The translations under genes were made by a program, and so were the position numbers. From Desulfobulbus propionicus (GTDB lineage: Bacteria; Desulfobacterota; Desulfobulbia; Desulfobulbales; Desulfobulbaceae): a DNA stretch of 64,000 bases. Under the pieces are notes generated by a model, which worked only from the letters and a program-made list of their open reading frames with translations, was not told where the DNA came from and did no database searches. The number at the start of each line of letters is the position of its first letter. Position 1 is the stretch's first letter. This document shows positions 17,283 to 25,950 of the stretch, piece after piece. The stretch spans positions 1 through 64,000 of the forward strand of contig PDTC01000018.1 in the NCBI GenBank assembly GCA_002748735.1. Reading direction: 5' to 3'.

Positions 17283-18353
17283 TTACCCTAATACATTGCA
17301 ACAAATTACAGGCTGCAATCGGTTGCGCAGTCGTATCTCTTTCTGCTCGCTGACTCGGATACGGGACGGCAGATGTCGGCGTGTTCGTTCGCCAATACAG
17401 ATCTCACCACCATTTGCCTGTTTTTCCAGTCGAGCCGCCGTATTGACCATGTCTCCGATGACTGTATAGTCCATACGGTTACTGGACCCGACATTACCAA
17501 TGATAGCAGGACCGGTATTTATCCCGATACCGATGGCAAATCGTGGCCAATGCTGCCATTCATCCTGTTCCATCAGGTTGTTCATGGTCGACTGCATTTC
17601 CAGAGCGGCATTCACTGCATCCCGGGCACCCTCAATTTCACTGCTGATATGCCCAAACACCGCCATCAGCTGATCCCCCACGAACTTGTCCAGCAATCCG
17701 TGATGGCGAAAAACGATTTCCACCATGGCCTCAAAATAACGATTGAGCATGGCCACCACCTCTTCGGATTCCATATGTTCGGCAATGGAGGTAAACCCGC
17801 GAATGTCGACAAACATCACCGTTACTGGTGTACGTCGGTTCTCCAGGAGGAAGTCATTCCGAACGTCCAGCAGTTGTTCCACGACATCCTTGCTGATATA
17901 GCGACAGAGCCGGTAGCGGACCTCCTCTTCCTGGCGTAACTTCTCATAAGAAAAAGAGAGATCCCGTGCATACTGAAGCAACTGTACCGACTGTGCCTGA
18001 ATATCATGATGTGCCGAGCTGAGCCGCTCCACCATCGCGTTGAAATGGGCGGCTATATCGCCAAGTTCATCGTCAACCTGAAGCTCCAGAGCAGCCGGAA
18101 TTTTTTCTGCCAACCGATTGCCGGTCTCCTGTGCCAGCATGGTCAGTTGATCTGCCGAATGCCGCAGCAAGACAAACCCGCTGAGGATGGAGAAAAGGAT
18201 CAAGGCGCCGGAAAGAATAATTCTTTCAGTAAAATCAAAGTGCTCCTGCAACAGCAGATAGATAACCAAAAGAAAAGGGAGCAGCCCCATCATACAAAGG
18301 CTTACCCGAATCTTACCCTGAAAACCTTGTCCCCTCCGAATTCCCCGATTCAC
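17283..18353 (-). CDS. Membrane-anchored class III adenylate/guanylate cyclase with HAMP domain
   Basis: The 356-residue protein has two N-terminal hydrophobic segments (about 17-32 and 41-62), a HAMP linker (about 62-120), a coiled coil, and a class III nucleotide cyclase domain. Both metal-binding aspartates are visible in VMFVDIRGFTSIAEHM and LLDKFVGDQLMAVFGH. The domain architecture suggests cAMP production in response to a membrane or neighbouring signal. There is no sizeable periplasmic sensor. The start codon overlaps the stop of the upstream PilZ-like gene (ATGA), so the pair is translationally coupled and may link two second messengers. Confidence 0.87.
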   Translation of the reverse strand: MNRGIRRGQGFQGKIRVSLCMMGLLPFLLVIYLLLQEHFDFTERIILSGALILFSILSGFVLLRHSADQLTMLAQETGNRLAEKIPAALELQVDDELGDIAAHFNAMVERLSSAHHDIQAQSVQLLQYARDLSFSYEKLRQEEEVRYRLCRYISKDVVEQLLDVRNDFLLENRRTPVTVMFVDIRGFTSIAEHMESEEVVAMLNRYFEAMVEIVFRHHGLLDKFVGDQLMAVFGHISSEIEGARDAVNAALEMQSTMNNLMEQDEWQHWPRFAIGIGINTGPAIIGNVGSSNRMDYTVIGDMVNTAARLEKQANGGEICIGERTRRHLPSRIRVSEQKEIRLRNRLQPVICCNVLG

Positions 18354-18727
18354 CGCGTTTCCTCCGGCTCAGTCTGGGTGGGAGTGCCACGTCTCATCTG
18401 TAACGACTGGAGAAAACGTACAGCCACCTTCATCTCCTCAGGGCTATCTTCAGCGTCCAGTACCGCTTCGACCCGACAGACACTCGCCACAGTCACCATA
18501 CTTCCCCTTACCTCGGCTGTACCGGGAAGTACTATATGTATCTCCAATTCTTGATCCTGAAAATAGTGGGCACCCTGACGGGTAAGGAACTGGGCACCGT
18601 TACCGGAAATGGATATCAGTTGACACGTATCCCGAAAGATACGTCCCGATGAATTCTTCCCCTCAACCTTCAGACTAAAATTCAGCTGATGGCGAGGAAA
18701 AGATCTGCGCTCTAATGTATTCGACAC
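18350..18727 (-). CDS. PilZ-like domain protein
   Basis: The 125-residue soluble protein has an RRSFPRH box near the N-terminus (RxxxR) and ISISGNGAQF where c-di-GMP-binding PilZ domains have [D/N]xSxxG. The first acidic or amide residue appears replaced by serine, so c-di-GMP binding is uncertain. It overlaps the cyclase gene by four bases and probably acts with it. Confidence 0.7.
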   Translation of the reverse strand: MSNTLERRSFPRHQLNFSLKVEGKNSSGRIFRDTCQLISISGNGAQFLTRQGAHYFQDQELEIHIVLPGTAEVRGSMVTVASVCRVEAVLDAEDSPEEMKVAVRFLQSLQMRRGTPTQTEPEETR

Positions 18728-18916
18728 AGGCGGTACTTGATGTTGAATCTTGTACAGTCTCTATAAAGAGTTATCAAACTCATCCTTTGGGCACCATGAG
18801 GTAAACTGTACAGTTCTACCCTTTTTGTCCTATAGCAAATTACCAAGCTGTACGTCAAGCCAGGACGCTGCTCTGCTCTGCTCTTCAGGAGCTCTACAGC
18901 CCAAGTCCGGCACGAT

Positions 18917-20320
18917 TCAACGCCTCGAGGCTTCCCGGGCAAGAAGATCAAGAATCCGCGCCCAGGAGCGCTGGCCGTGATGAAAGCTTGTCAGCGCATA
19001 CTTTTCATTGGGAGAGTGAATCCTGTCATCGTCGAGTCCGAAGCCCACCAGCAAGGAATCCATGCCGAGCATTCGCTTAAAATCACCGACCACCGGGATA
19101 GAGCCGCCCATACCGACAAGTACCGTCGGCTCAGGCCACTCTTCACTGAGGGCACGACGAGTCATCTCCACAAACGGGCTGTCCCAGTCCATCTCCACTG
19201 CCGGGGCACCTCCATGACCATGAAATTCTACCCGACAATCTGTCGGCAGGGCCGCCCTTACATGTGCTCGAAAAGCCTCGCGAACCTGATGAGGATCCTG
19301 TCCACCCACCAGGCGGAAACTGACCTTGGCCGTGGCGACTGCCGGAATTACGGTTTTAAAGCCCTCACCACTGTAACCACCACTCATGCCATTGATCTCC
19401 GCCGTTGGCCGGCTCCAGATCTGCTCCAGCAGTGTCCGACCAGTTTCACCAACCGACCTGGTCAAGCCGACGTCACGAAACTGCTCGGCAGCCTCTCTCT
19501 CAAGCGCTTCCCAGGATTGCCGTATCTCGGCCGGCACCTCCTGTACCCCCTCATAAAAACCATCCAGGGTGACTCGACCGTTGGCATCATGGAGCTGTGC
19601 GAGGATACCTGAGAGTACCCGCAAGGGATTGACAGATACACCGCCGTAATGGCCTGAATGCAGATCTCGATCTGGACCGTATACGACGACCGTCTCGGCA
19701 ACCAGACCACGCAGGCTGGTACTTATGGCCGGGGTCTGCGCGTTCCACATGCAGGTGTCACAGACGAGCGCCAGGTCCGCCTGCAGCTCTTGACGATTTG
19801 CCTCAAGAAACGAGTGCATTGAGGGAGAGCCCGACTCTTCTTCACCCTCAAGGAAAACGCTCACCCTGATCGGCAGGCCGCCACCGACATCATGCCAGGC
19901 CCGACAGGCCTCAAGGAAGGTCATCAGTTGTCCCTTGTCATCGCTGGAGCCGCGGCCGGTAATCACCTTGCAGCCGCCATCCATTACGTTAACTGCGGGG
20001 GCAAAGGGATCGTTGTCCCAGAGCTCCAAGGGATCAACGGGCTGCACGTCATAATGCCCGTAAAAAAGGACATGGAAACTGTCCGGACGGGGGCCAGGTT
20101 GATGGCCGACCACCATGGGTTTTCCCGGAGTCTCCCGAACCGATGCAGAAAATCCCATGGATTGCAAATCACGGGCCAGCCAGTCGGCAGTGTCCAGACA
20201 GCCCTGATGGTACGCCGGGTCTGCAGAAACTGACGGCAGCCGCAGCAGGGTAAACAGCCGCTCCAGGCTGGTATCAAGCTGTTTATCCAAATGATCGAGT
20301 ACAGTAGTAATCTCAGGCAT
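18917..20320 (-). CDS. M20-family metallopeptidase (dipeptidase type)
   Basis: The 467-residue enzyme shows the zinc-ligand motifs of M20 dipeptidases: FYGHYDVQPVDPLELW, GRGSSDDKGQ (bridging Asp) and FLEGEEESGSPS (catalytic and metal Glu). The C-terminal GGSIPVVGDF segment and DDRIHSPNEKY supply the remaining ligands. It likely hydrolyses cytoplasmic di- or tripeptides. The start at 20320 (MPEITTVL) has TGGAG upstream and is preferred to the longer frame from 20413. It follows surE by about 130 bases on the same strand. Confidence 0.88.
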   Translation of the reverse strand: MPEITTVLDHLDKQLDTSLERLFTLLRLPSVSADPAYHQGCLDTADWLARDLQSMGFSASVRETPGKPMVVGHQPGPRPDSFHVLFYGHYDVQPVDPLELWDNDPFAPAVNVMDGGCKVITGRGSSDDKGQLMTFLEACRAWHDVGGGLPIRVSVFLEGEEESGSPSMHSFLEANRQELQADLALVCDTCMWNAQTPAISTSLRGLVAETVVVYGPDRDLHSGHYGGVSVNPLRVLSGILAQLHDANGRVTLDGFYEGVQEVPAEIRQSWEALEREAAEQFRDVGLTRSVGETGRTLLEQIWSRPTAEINGMSGGYSGEGFKTVIPAVATAKVSFRLVGGQDPHQVREAFRAHVRAALPTDCRVEFHGHGGAPAVEMDWDSPFVEMTRRALSEEWPEPTVLVGMGGSIPVVGDFKRMLGMDSLLVGFGLDDDRIHSPNEKYALTSFHHGQRSWARILDLLAREASRR

Positions 20321-20449
20321 AATCACTCCATTGTCTTTTCGTCTCTCAGTGCGTGTAACCACTGTAAATTCATCTGATCTTCGCAGATTCTCCCCGTTAT
20401 CCATCACCAGCAATCACTGATGGATTGATGGGCACCAAGCAGTGGCATC

Positions 20450-21202
20450 TCACATGGGCCAGTGTCGATGCAGGTAATCGAGCCCGGCCAGATTGGTCAG
20501 GTCGAGTTGAATGGGAGTTATGGAAATAAAGCCATCACGGATGGCTTTCTCATCGGTATTGTCAGCTCCTGTCCAATGCACGGTTCCGCCACCAATCCAG
20601 TAGTGGGGGCGTCCCCACGGATCCTCTGTCTCCTGAATGGCATTCTCGTAGGTCTTTCGCCCCTGCCGGGTAAACCGAATACCCTTGATCTTGCCTGCTG
20701 GCAACGGCGGAATATTGACGTTCAACAGGGCCCCCGGCGGTAGCTCGAACTGCAGGGCCATGGCCGCCAGTTTCCAAGCAACACTGCCAGCCACCTCAAA
20801 ATCATAGACAGGACCGCCGCCGAGGCTGAATGCCATTGAGGCGACAGCGTACATCGTGCCCTCAATGGCGGCACTCACCGTTCCCGAATAGCTGATATCA
20901 TCACCCAGGTTATGCCCGGAATTGATGCCCGATACCAGAAGATCGGGATGCCGGGGCAGCACCTTGTTGATGCCGATATTCACGCAGTCCGTGGGGGTGC
21001 CGTCAAGGGTATAGACCCGGTCCTCGAGTTGTATAACCCGAAGCGGCCTGTCAATTGTCAGTGAATGACTCACCGCCGAATTATCACGCAGTGGTGCGAT
21101 CAGATAGCATTCTCCCAGGGGTGTCACTGCGTCAAACAAGGTGCGTACACCAGGGGCGTGAACCCCGTCATCGTTGGTCACAAGTATCAGTGGTCGATTC
21201 AT
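20450..21202 (-). CDS. surE: 5'/3'-nucleotidase SurE
   Basis: The 250-residue protein starts with the SurE hallmark ILVTNDDGVHAPG (metal-binding Asp-Asp) and has APLRDNSAVSHSLT and VSGINSGHNLGDDISYSGTV. SurE removes phosphate from nucleoside monophosphates under stress. Its start overlaps the stop of cobJ by four bases (ATGA), so it is translated with the cobalamin gene above it. The length is normal for the family. Confidence 0.95.
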   Translation of the reverse strand: MNRPLILVTNDDGVHAPGVRTLFDAVTPLGECYLIAPLRDNSAVSHSLTIDRPLRVIQLEDRVYTLDGTPTDCVNIGINKVLPRHPDLLVSGINSGHNLGDDISYSGTVSAAIEGTMYAVASMAFSLGGGPVYDFEVAGSVAWKLAAMALQFELPPGALLNVNIPPLPAGKIKGIRFTRQGRKTYENAIQETEDPWGRPHYWIGGGTVHWTGADNTDEKAIRDGFISITPIQLDLTNLAGLDYLHRHWPM

Positions 21203-21960
21203 CGCCCTATCCCGTATTTCTCATGATATCCTCGAGGGGTAATCATCCACCCTTCGTGGGTAAATGTTGTTGAATTACCAATAATAACTATCGATTGCAT
21301 GCCCACTTCTTCGACGGGTAGACCTTCGAGGGTGCACAGCCTGATAGCCTGTCCCTGGCGGTTGGCCCCGGTGACGATACCCACAGGGGTGGAGCCGCTA
21401 CGGTGGCCAAGGAAGATGTCCCGAGCCCGTGGTAACTGGCTGGTACGTTTTTTCGAGCGGGGATTATACAGTGCCGTGACAAAGTCTGCCTGGGCAGCAG
21501 CCACAAGACGGACCTCGATCAGCTCCATGGGCGTGAGGAGATCACTCAGACTGATGACAGCAAAATCGTGCATCAACGGGGCGCCAAGCAGTGCTGCAGC
21601 AGCACCGAGCGCAGGAATTCCCGGGATCACCTCGATCTCTGCCGTAGAACCAGTCTCGGTGGCCAGCTCGAACACCAGCCCAGCCATGGCGTAAATGCCG
21701 GGGTCGCCACCACAGACCAGCGCCACCCGCTGACCATTTTCCGCCAGCTCCAGCGCAAGGCGGCACCGATCCATCTCCTGCATCATCGTTGAAGCGGCAA
21801 CCTCTGCGTCTGGACCGATAAGAGGCTCGATCAGCTCCAGGTAGGTGCGATACCCTATCACCACCCCGGCTGTACGGATACGCTCTTCTGCTCTGGGGGC
21901 AATGAGATCCAGGGCCCCAGGGCCCGTACCCACCACGCTCAGGCAACCGTCTCTTCCCAT
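21199..21960 (-). CDS. cobJ: Precorrin-3B/cobalt-precorrin-3 C17-methyltransferase
   Basis: The 253-residue SAM-dependent methyltransferase has the N-terminal GTGPGALDLIAPRAEERI and the family VCGGDPGIYAMAGLVFE. CobJ/CbiH methylates C17 and helps ring contraction in corrin synthesis. I took the ATG at 21960 (MGRDGCLSV); an ATG four codons earlier is also possible. It is oriented like the cobalamin operon at 24.9-35.5 kb but is separated from cbiG by about 3 kb of AT-rich accessory DNA. It therefore probably belonged to that operon before an insertion. Confidence 0.92.
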   Translation of the reverse strand: MGRDGCLSVVGTGPGALDLIAPRAEERIRTAGVVIGYRTYLELIEPLIGPDAEVAASTMMQEMDRCRLALELAENGQRVALVCGGDPGIYAMAGLVFELATETGSTAEIEVIPGIPALGAAAALLGAPLMHDFAVISLSDLLTPMELIEVRLVAAAQADFVTALYNPRSKKRTSQLPRARDIFLGHRSGSTPVGIVTGANRQGQAIRLCTLEGLPVEEVGMQSIVIIGNSTTFTHEGWMITPRGYHEKYGIGR

Positions 21961-21972
21961 GACCTCTCCCAC

Positions 21973-22403
21973 GTAGCCCCACCGTGTACAAAAAAAACAT
22001 CAAGATTCATTCTCCAGCCTCCAAACGCCCTCCAGTACGGTTAAGCTCAGGGACCAGCAAGATTTGCAGCAATGGGCTTGAATGCACCTGTGTCTTTGGC
22101 TGCAAGGGTGAATGTCGAAAAACCTCACTGCCCGCTGGTCCCTTGAAGCGAGTTGCTGGGCATTTTTTCTCTTTTTGTATGTTATTCAATTTGACGGACA
22201 AGATATGTTCACTGTCCATGCTGTTGCAGTATTTGAGTTTCCGTAGACCTGAATTTCCCAATCTTCACCTTGAGAAGGATTATGATAAATAGATTCTGAA
22301 TGAAAACCAGAAACATACCCACCAGTCGAATACATTTGGGTGCCCCCATGAGTAATTATACGTTTGTCTGGTTATACGGCAGGCCTCGAATTCTACCAAA
22401 ACA
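21973..22403. other. Intergenic DNA at the right edge of cobJ, no confident gene
   Basis: Two overlapping short frames on opposite strands (about 21984-22292 plus and 22007-22261 minus) have no recognisable domain or good ribosome site. This stretch marks the junction between the cobalamin genes and the accessory island. Confidence 0.4.
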
Positions 22404-22981
22404 TCACCAGCTGTTGTTCCCATCTTGTTCCCATCGTAAAAGTTGTTGATAAACCCTCAGAACCTCGTCCGGTTCCTGGCAGTCAAAGTGTTTTTCAGGG
22501 AATTTCAACCTCGCAATTCTGTTTACCATTTGATTTCTAATACGATTTTTATATCCAGCCAGATATGTGTCAACAAATTCATGATTGGTCATAGAATCCG
22601 AGTTATCATATGGTGTCACATTGGGAATCTGCTAACTAATGATTTATATGGCTAAACAGGTCGGATCGTTGCGAACAATATTTTCATTGAAGCGTCCAAC
22701 TCTTTGTACGTATTCATCATGAAACCATTGCGGGGCTTTTTCCATATTTCTCAGCCAATACCAGAAATCATCGGATGAATTTTTGCGTTGCTTATATACC
22801 TCAACACTTCCCGTAGTTCTTCTTTATTTTTTTCTGTTTTCGACCTTGTATTACTCATACCGTTTGCAAAATAGATTCGCACAGATTCCGGCGCATCCGG
22901 ATTATCACATTCAACCGCAGCCAAAATATCAGCAGATAGCAACATAAAAAACAGAAAAACGATAAAAACAATATGTTTCAT
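22404..22981 (-). pseudogene. Remnant of a secreted alpha/beta-hydrolase-like gene
   Basis: Three pieces on the minus strand read as one decayed gene. Piece 1 (22981 to 22751) encodes a signal peptide ending near ILAAVECD and the motif VRIYFANGM. Piece 2, in another frame and ending at 22644, reads SSDDFWYWLRNMEKAPQWFH and continues to a stop. Piece 3 (22619 to 22404) is a C-terminus with NHEFVDTYLAGYKNRI. From memory of the family, a full copy carries a central serine-hydrolase segment between pieces 2 and 3. That segment, with its nucleophile, is absent. The start overlaps the upstream lipoprotein stop by four bases. Frameshift plus internal deletion is the likely history. Confidence 0.6.
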
Positions 22982-23457
22982 TTCAGCTCACCTTTTAATG
23001 TCGTTTCAATACTGTCAATCTCCCAGAGACCGCATGCCGACCGGATGCCGTTTTCATCCTCCAGAATGACCTCATGCCTATCAGAGACAAACCCACGAGT
23101 AAACCAGCCTCTACGAACCCAAAATGAACCAATTATTGTAAAGGACATATCAGGCTTGAAGTATTCTCTTGGATACTTGTTAAATATACTGTGCTTATCT
23201 TCCAGATCGTTTTTAGACATAATGACTCTGCCTAGTTCGATTGCCTTTTTATCAAAATCATCACTGTCCTTTTCTGAAAGCAGCAGATATCCCATCGGTT
23301 CATCAAAATGAATGACCATGCCAAGCAGAGAACTATCAGCAGGAGGGTTGAGTACGAGAGTATCTCCTGTGCAGCCGCTCGCAGAGAAAACGAACACGAT
23401 AAAAACGCCCGATAAAACCACCTTAACCGTCTGTTTTGCATGAAATACCAAGGTCAT
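22978..23457 (-). CDS. Hypothetical lipoprotein
   Basis: The 159-residue product has a hydrophobic N-terminal segment followed by a lipobox-like FSASGC (Cys near residue 29). It should be lipidated and held at a membrane facing the periplasm. The rest is not recognised; it is polar with a mixed alpha/beta look. Its stop overlaps the start of the broken hydrolase gene in ATGA, so they formed a two-gene unit. If the partner is dead this gene may be decaying as well. A+T content is high compared with the cobalamin genes on both sides. Confidence 0.65.
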   Translation of the reverse strand: MTLVFHAKQTVKVVLSGVFIVFVFSASGCTGDTLVLNPPADSSLLGMVIHFDEPMGYLLLSEKDSDDFDKKAIELGRVIMSKNDLEDKHSIFNKYPREYFKPDMSFTIIGSFWVRRGWFTRGFVSDRHEVILEDENGIRSACGLWEIDSIETTLKGELK

Positions 23458-23524
23458 AACAAACCTCTTTTCATGATTGATTCTTTATGGGCATGATACA
23501 GCTATTTTCTCCCGGGTACTCCAA

Positions 23525-23830
23525 TCACCAAGTTTTGCATTGTTGTGGAGTATATCTATCAGCGAGTTGCGCTCTGCCCTCGCTGTTCCGGCGTGCGCAG
23601 CACGCCGGAACAGATCTTGGAAGCTTGTTGTTGTCGATCAGGGCATCAATACCGCCTTCTTTGACGGCGTTTTTGTAACGATAGAAAGTATCTCGAGAGA
23701 GCCCATTACGTTGCAGGCCCGTGAGACAGTTAAGAATTTTTCTGCCAGATTGAGTAACCCGATCTTGTGTTTTAGCTACGTTTGTTACCCTAAAGTATGC
23801 GGCCAGCTCCTTCGTTTTGCTTGTTAGCTC
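23525..23830 (-). pseudogene. IS481-like transposase N-terminal remnant
   Basis: An open stretch of about 100 codons lacks a good start and stops early. It reads KTKELAAYFRVTNVAKTQDR, then RKILNCLTGLQRNGLSRDTF, YRYKNAVKEGGIDALID. This resembles the helix-turn-helix N-terminus of IS481/integrase-core transposases. The catalytic DDE part is missing, and after the IDALID region the frame changes character. It marks past insertion activity at the cobalamin operon break. Confidence 0.6.
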
Positions 23831-23891
23831 GCACCGTTATCAAAAATGGTACCCCTCTCTTTTTCAAGTAAGCTGTCCAATCAAATCGAAA

Positions 23892-24713
23892 CTATCTCAA
23901 CTTATTGTACGTTTTTTTAGCAATAAACTCCAATCGTTGCATTTTTATAGATATCTCGCCGTTTTCATTTGGAGGATTTACGGCAAGATACATTTCAACA
24001 ACATCATCGATAAATTGACTTTGTCGTTCGCGAGGGACCCTCTCAAGATAAGGGAGCCAGGTTGTGCGAAACCATCCTTTGAAAGCATCTGGGCTTTTAT
24101 AAACCATATCTTTTGGTATTAACGAAATTTGAAGCAATTCCAACCCACAATCCTTTACCCATGGAGTATATTCTTCAGGAGAGTAGAAACCATAAGGGAA
24201 AAGAAAATCCTTGAAATATTTTTTCCATTCAGATTCCTTCAGTATTTGTTCAACAAAAGCGATCAGTTGTTGAGCATTACCTTTACCACCCATTTGTACA
24301 AGCACCTTACCTTCTGGCTTGAGCGCCTGATAAATACCAAAGAGAATGGGCTTATGATCAAGGACCCAATGCAACGCCGCGTTAGAAAAGATAACGTCAA
24401 ATTGTTCTTTGAAATTAAGATGTTGTGCATCAACCTGGTCAAAGGATAGATTTGAATAGGATGTTGGTGGAAAGTTTTGCTTCGCGAGCTGAACCATCTC
24501 TTTTGAGCTGTCTACACCGATAACAGAGCCTTCTGTCAATACTTGAGCTATCTCTGCTGTTATTTTTCCATCACCGCAGCCAATGTCCAAAAGTGCTTCT
24601 TTACCACTTAGTTCAAGCTTGGCGATTAACTCTCTTGCCCAAGCTTGTTGCACACTGGAATTCTTTGCATAATCAGCGGCATTCCACTGAAAATGTTTTG
24701 TCGGTTTTGACAT
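23892..24713 (-). CDS. Class I SAM-dependent methyltransferase (Tam-like)
   Basis: The 273-residue protein has SAM motif I LLDIGCGDGKIT near residue 41, motif II acidic loop VIGVDSS and the FSNAALHWV motif that is typical of trans-aconitate methyltransferase and related small-molecule methyltransferases. Substrate is not determinable. Codon use is AT-rich, unlike the flanking cobalamin genes, and the palindromic repeat copy B lies just upstream at 24749-24783. Both point to an acquired gene inside the island. It is not obviously part of corrin synthesis. Confidence 0.82.
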   Translation of the reverse strand: MSKPTKHFQWNAADYAKNSSVQQAWARELIAKLELSGKEALLDIGCGDGKITAEIAQVLTEGSVIGVDSSKEMVQLAKQNFPPTSYSNLSFDQVDAQHLNFKEQFDVIFSNAALHWVLDHKPILFGIYQALKPEGKVLVQMGGKGNAQQLIAFVEQILKESEWKKYFKDFLFPYGFYSPEEYTPWVKDCGLELLQISLIPKDMVYKSPDAFKGWFRTTWLPYLERVPRERQSQFIDDVVEMYLAVNPPNENGEISIKMQRLEFIAKKTYNKLR

Positions 24714-24748
24714 GAGCTATTGTTTTCTCCTTATCGTGCAAGGGTAAA

Positions 24749-24783
24749 TTCACCGGCGAGTACAACGAGTCCGATGAAGCGAC
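24749..24783. repeat. 35-bp imperfect palindromic repeat, copy B
   Basis: The element reads TTCACCGGCGAGT, then AACGAGTCCGATGAAGCGAC. It matches copy A at 140-174 at most positions, including the paired arms. It lies upstream of the Tam-like methyltransferase, at the left border of the cobalamin operon remainder. Confidence 0.5.
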
Positions 24784-24914
24784 ATGGGAGGATTTTTTTA
24801 CAATCCGCATCACTTACAGGTAACAGCCTAAATGTATCAAAAAAGATTCAATTGCCCGTAGTTAAAAAATAGTTCGATTGTGTCTGATTTGCTTACCTCA
24901 TGATTTTTTCTTGC

Positions 24915-25919
24915 CTACGTAACAGACAAATGCAATACCTCATCCAGGGCAATAGCCACGGTCACATCCTTAAACACCTGCTTGGGTACCAGCAAAAAAC
25001 CACCTTTTGCGGCAAGAATTGCCGAAGGTTCAGCCACACCTTTAGCCCCGGTGGCCCTGAGCGCCGCCGCTGATACCTGGATGCCCTCGACGCTGTTGAG
25101 CTGCTTCCGGTCAAAGAAGATCAAGGGTCGGGCCTGCTCGTGAGCCATGGTCAAAAGGCCCTGTTCATCGGCTTTCACGTCAATGGAGGCAAAGGTCCTC
25201 ACGGACTCCAGGGCAAGATTATGGCGCTGGAACGTCGTTCTCACAGCTTCCCCTATATCACTCGCCGAGGTCCCCCGATTACACCCGATACCAACTGCCA
25301 ACGCCCTGGGATAGAGGAGGAGCGTATCAACCGGCAGCGTCGCGCAGCTGACCACCAGATCGGCCTTTTCCGGAGAATCAATATGGATCAGATCCGCTGG
25401 CAGCTCAGGCAAGGTAACCTGCGAGTACACCCGCAGTTTCCCGTCATTCACCAGCCGCGACATGGCCCGTGTAAGGGCGCTCTTATTCGAAACCGTCAGT
25501 CCCAGCTTTCGGCACCAGAGGTCCAGTGCCGTGCGGCCCAGCACATCCGAGGCGGTGGTTATCACGGCCTGCCCGCCTGTAAGGTCGGCAAGCTGCCTGG
25601 CCAGTTCATTGGCTCCGCCCAGGTGGCCGGACAGCAGTGAGACTGCGAAACGGCCGGCCTCATCGCAGACGACCACTGCGGGGTCGGTGCGTTTGTCAGC
25701 GGTAAGTGGCGCGATGGCCCGAACGACAATACCGGCCGCCATGATGCAGATTAGGCCGTCGATTTCGGGCCAGAGCCGGGCCAGCACCTTTCGGACCCCT
25801 GAAGAGCCGTCAACCACCTCTGCGCCGATAACGGCCGCACCGATTCGCTCCGCCAGCCGGGCACCGCCTCTGGTCAGATAAACGACCGCCAGCCTGCCTG
25901 CAAAAAAAGTGTTTTCCAC
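24915..25919 (-). CDS. cbiG: Cobalt-precorrin-5A hydrolase CbiG
   Basis: The 334-residue protein (from GTG at 25919) opens the delta-lactone of cobalt-precorrin-5A, releasing acetaldehyde, in the anaerobic corrin pathway. The N-terminal half contains LICIMAAGIVVRAIAPL and VSLLSGHLGGANELA, both conserved in CbiG. The C-terminal domain has AVGIGCNRGTSASDI. I preferred the GTG preceded by GAGG because longer in-frame starts would overlap cobM. It is the last gene of the contiguous cobalamin block. Confidence 0.9.
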   Translation of the reverse strand: MENTFFAGRLAVVYLTRGGARLAERIGAAVIGAEVVDGSSGVRKVLARLWPEIDGLICIMAAGIVVRAIAPLTADKRTDPAVVVCDEAGRFAVSLLSGHLGGANELARQLADLTGGQAVITTASDVLGRTALDLWCRKLGLTVSNKSALTRAMSRLVNDGKLRVYSQVTLPELPADLIHIDSPEKADLVVSCATLPVDTLLLYPRALAVGIGCNRGTSASDIGEAVRTTFQRHNLALESVRTFASIDVKADEQGLLTMAHEQARPLIFFDRKQLNSVEGIQVSAAALRATGAKGVAEPSAILAAKGGFLLVPKQVFKDVTVAIALDEVLHLSVT

Positions 25920-25950
25920 GCATAGCCTCTTACAGATGAAGTATGCTTTA

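Noticed and set aside
22007-22261. Minus-strand frame of 84 codons next to cobJ
   Set aside because: No recognisable family and overlapped by an equally weak plus-strand frame.
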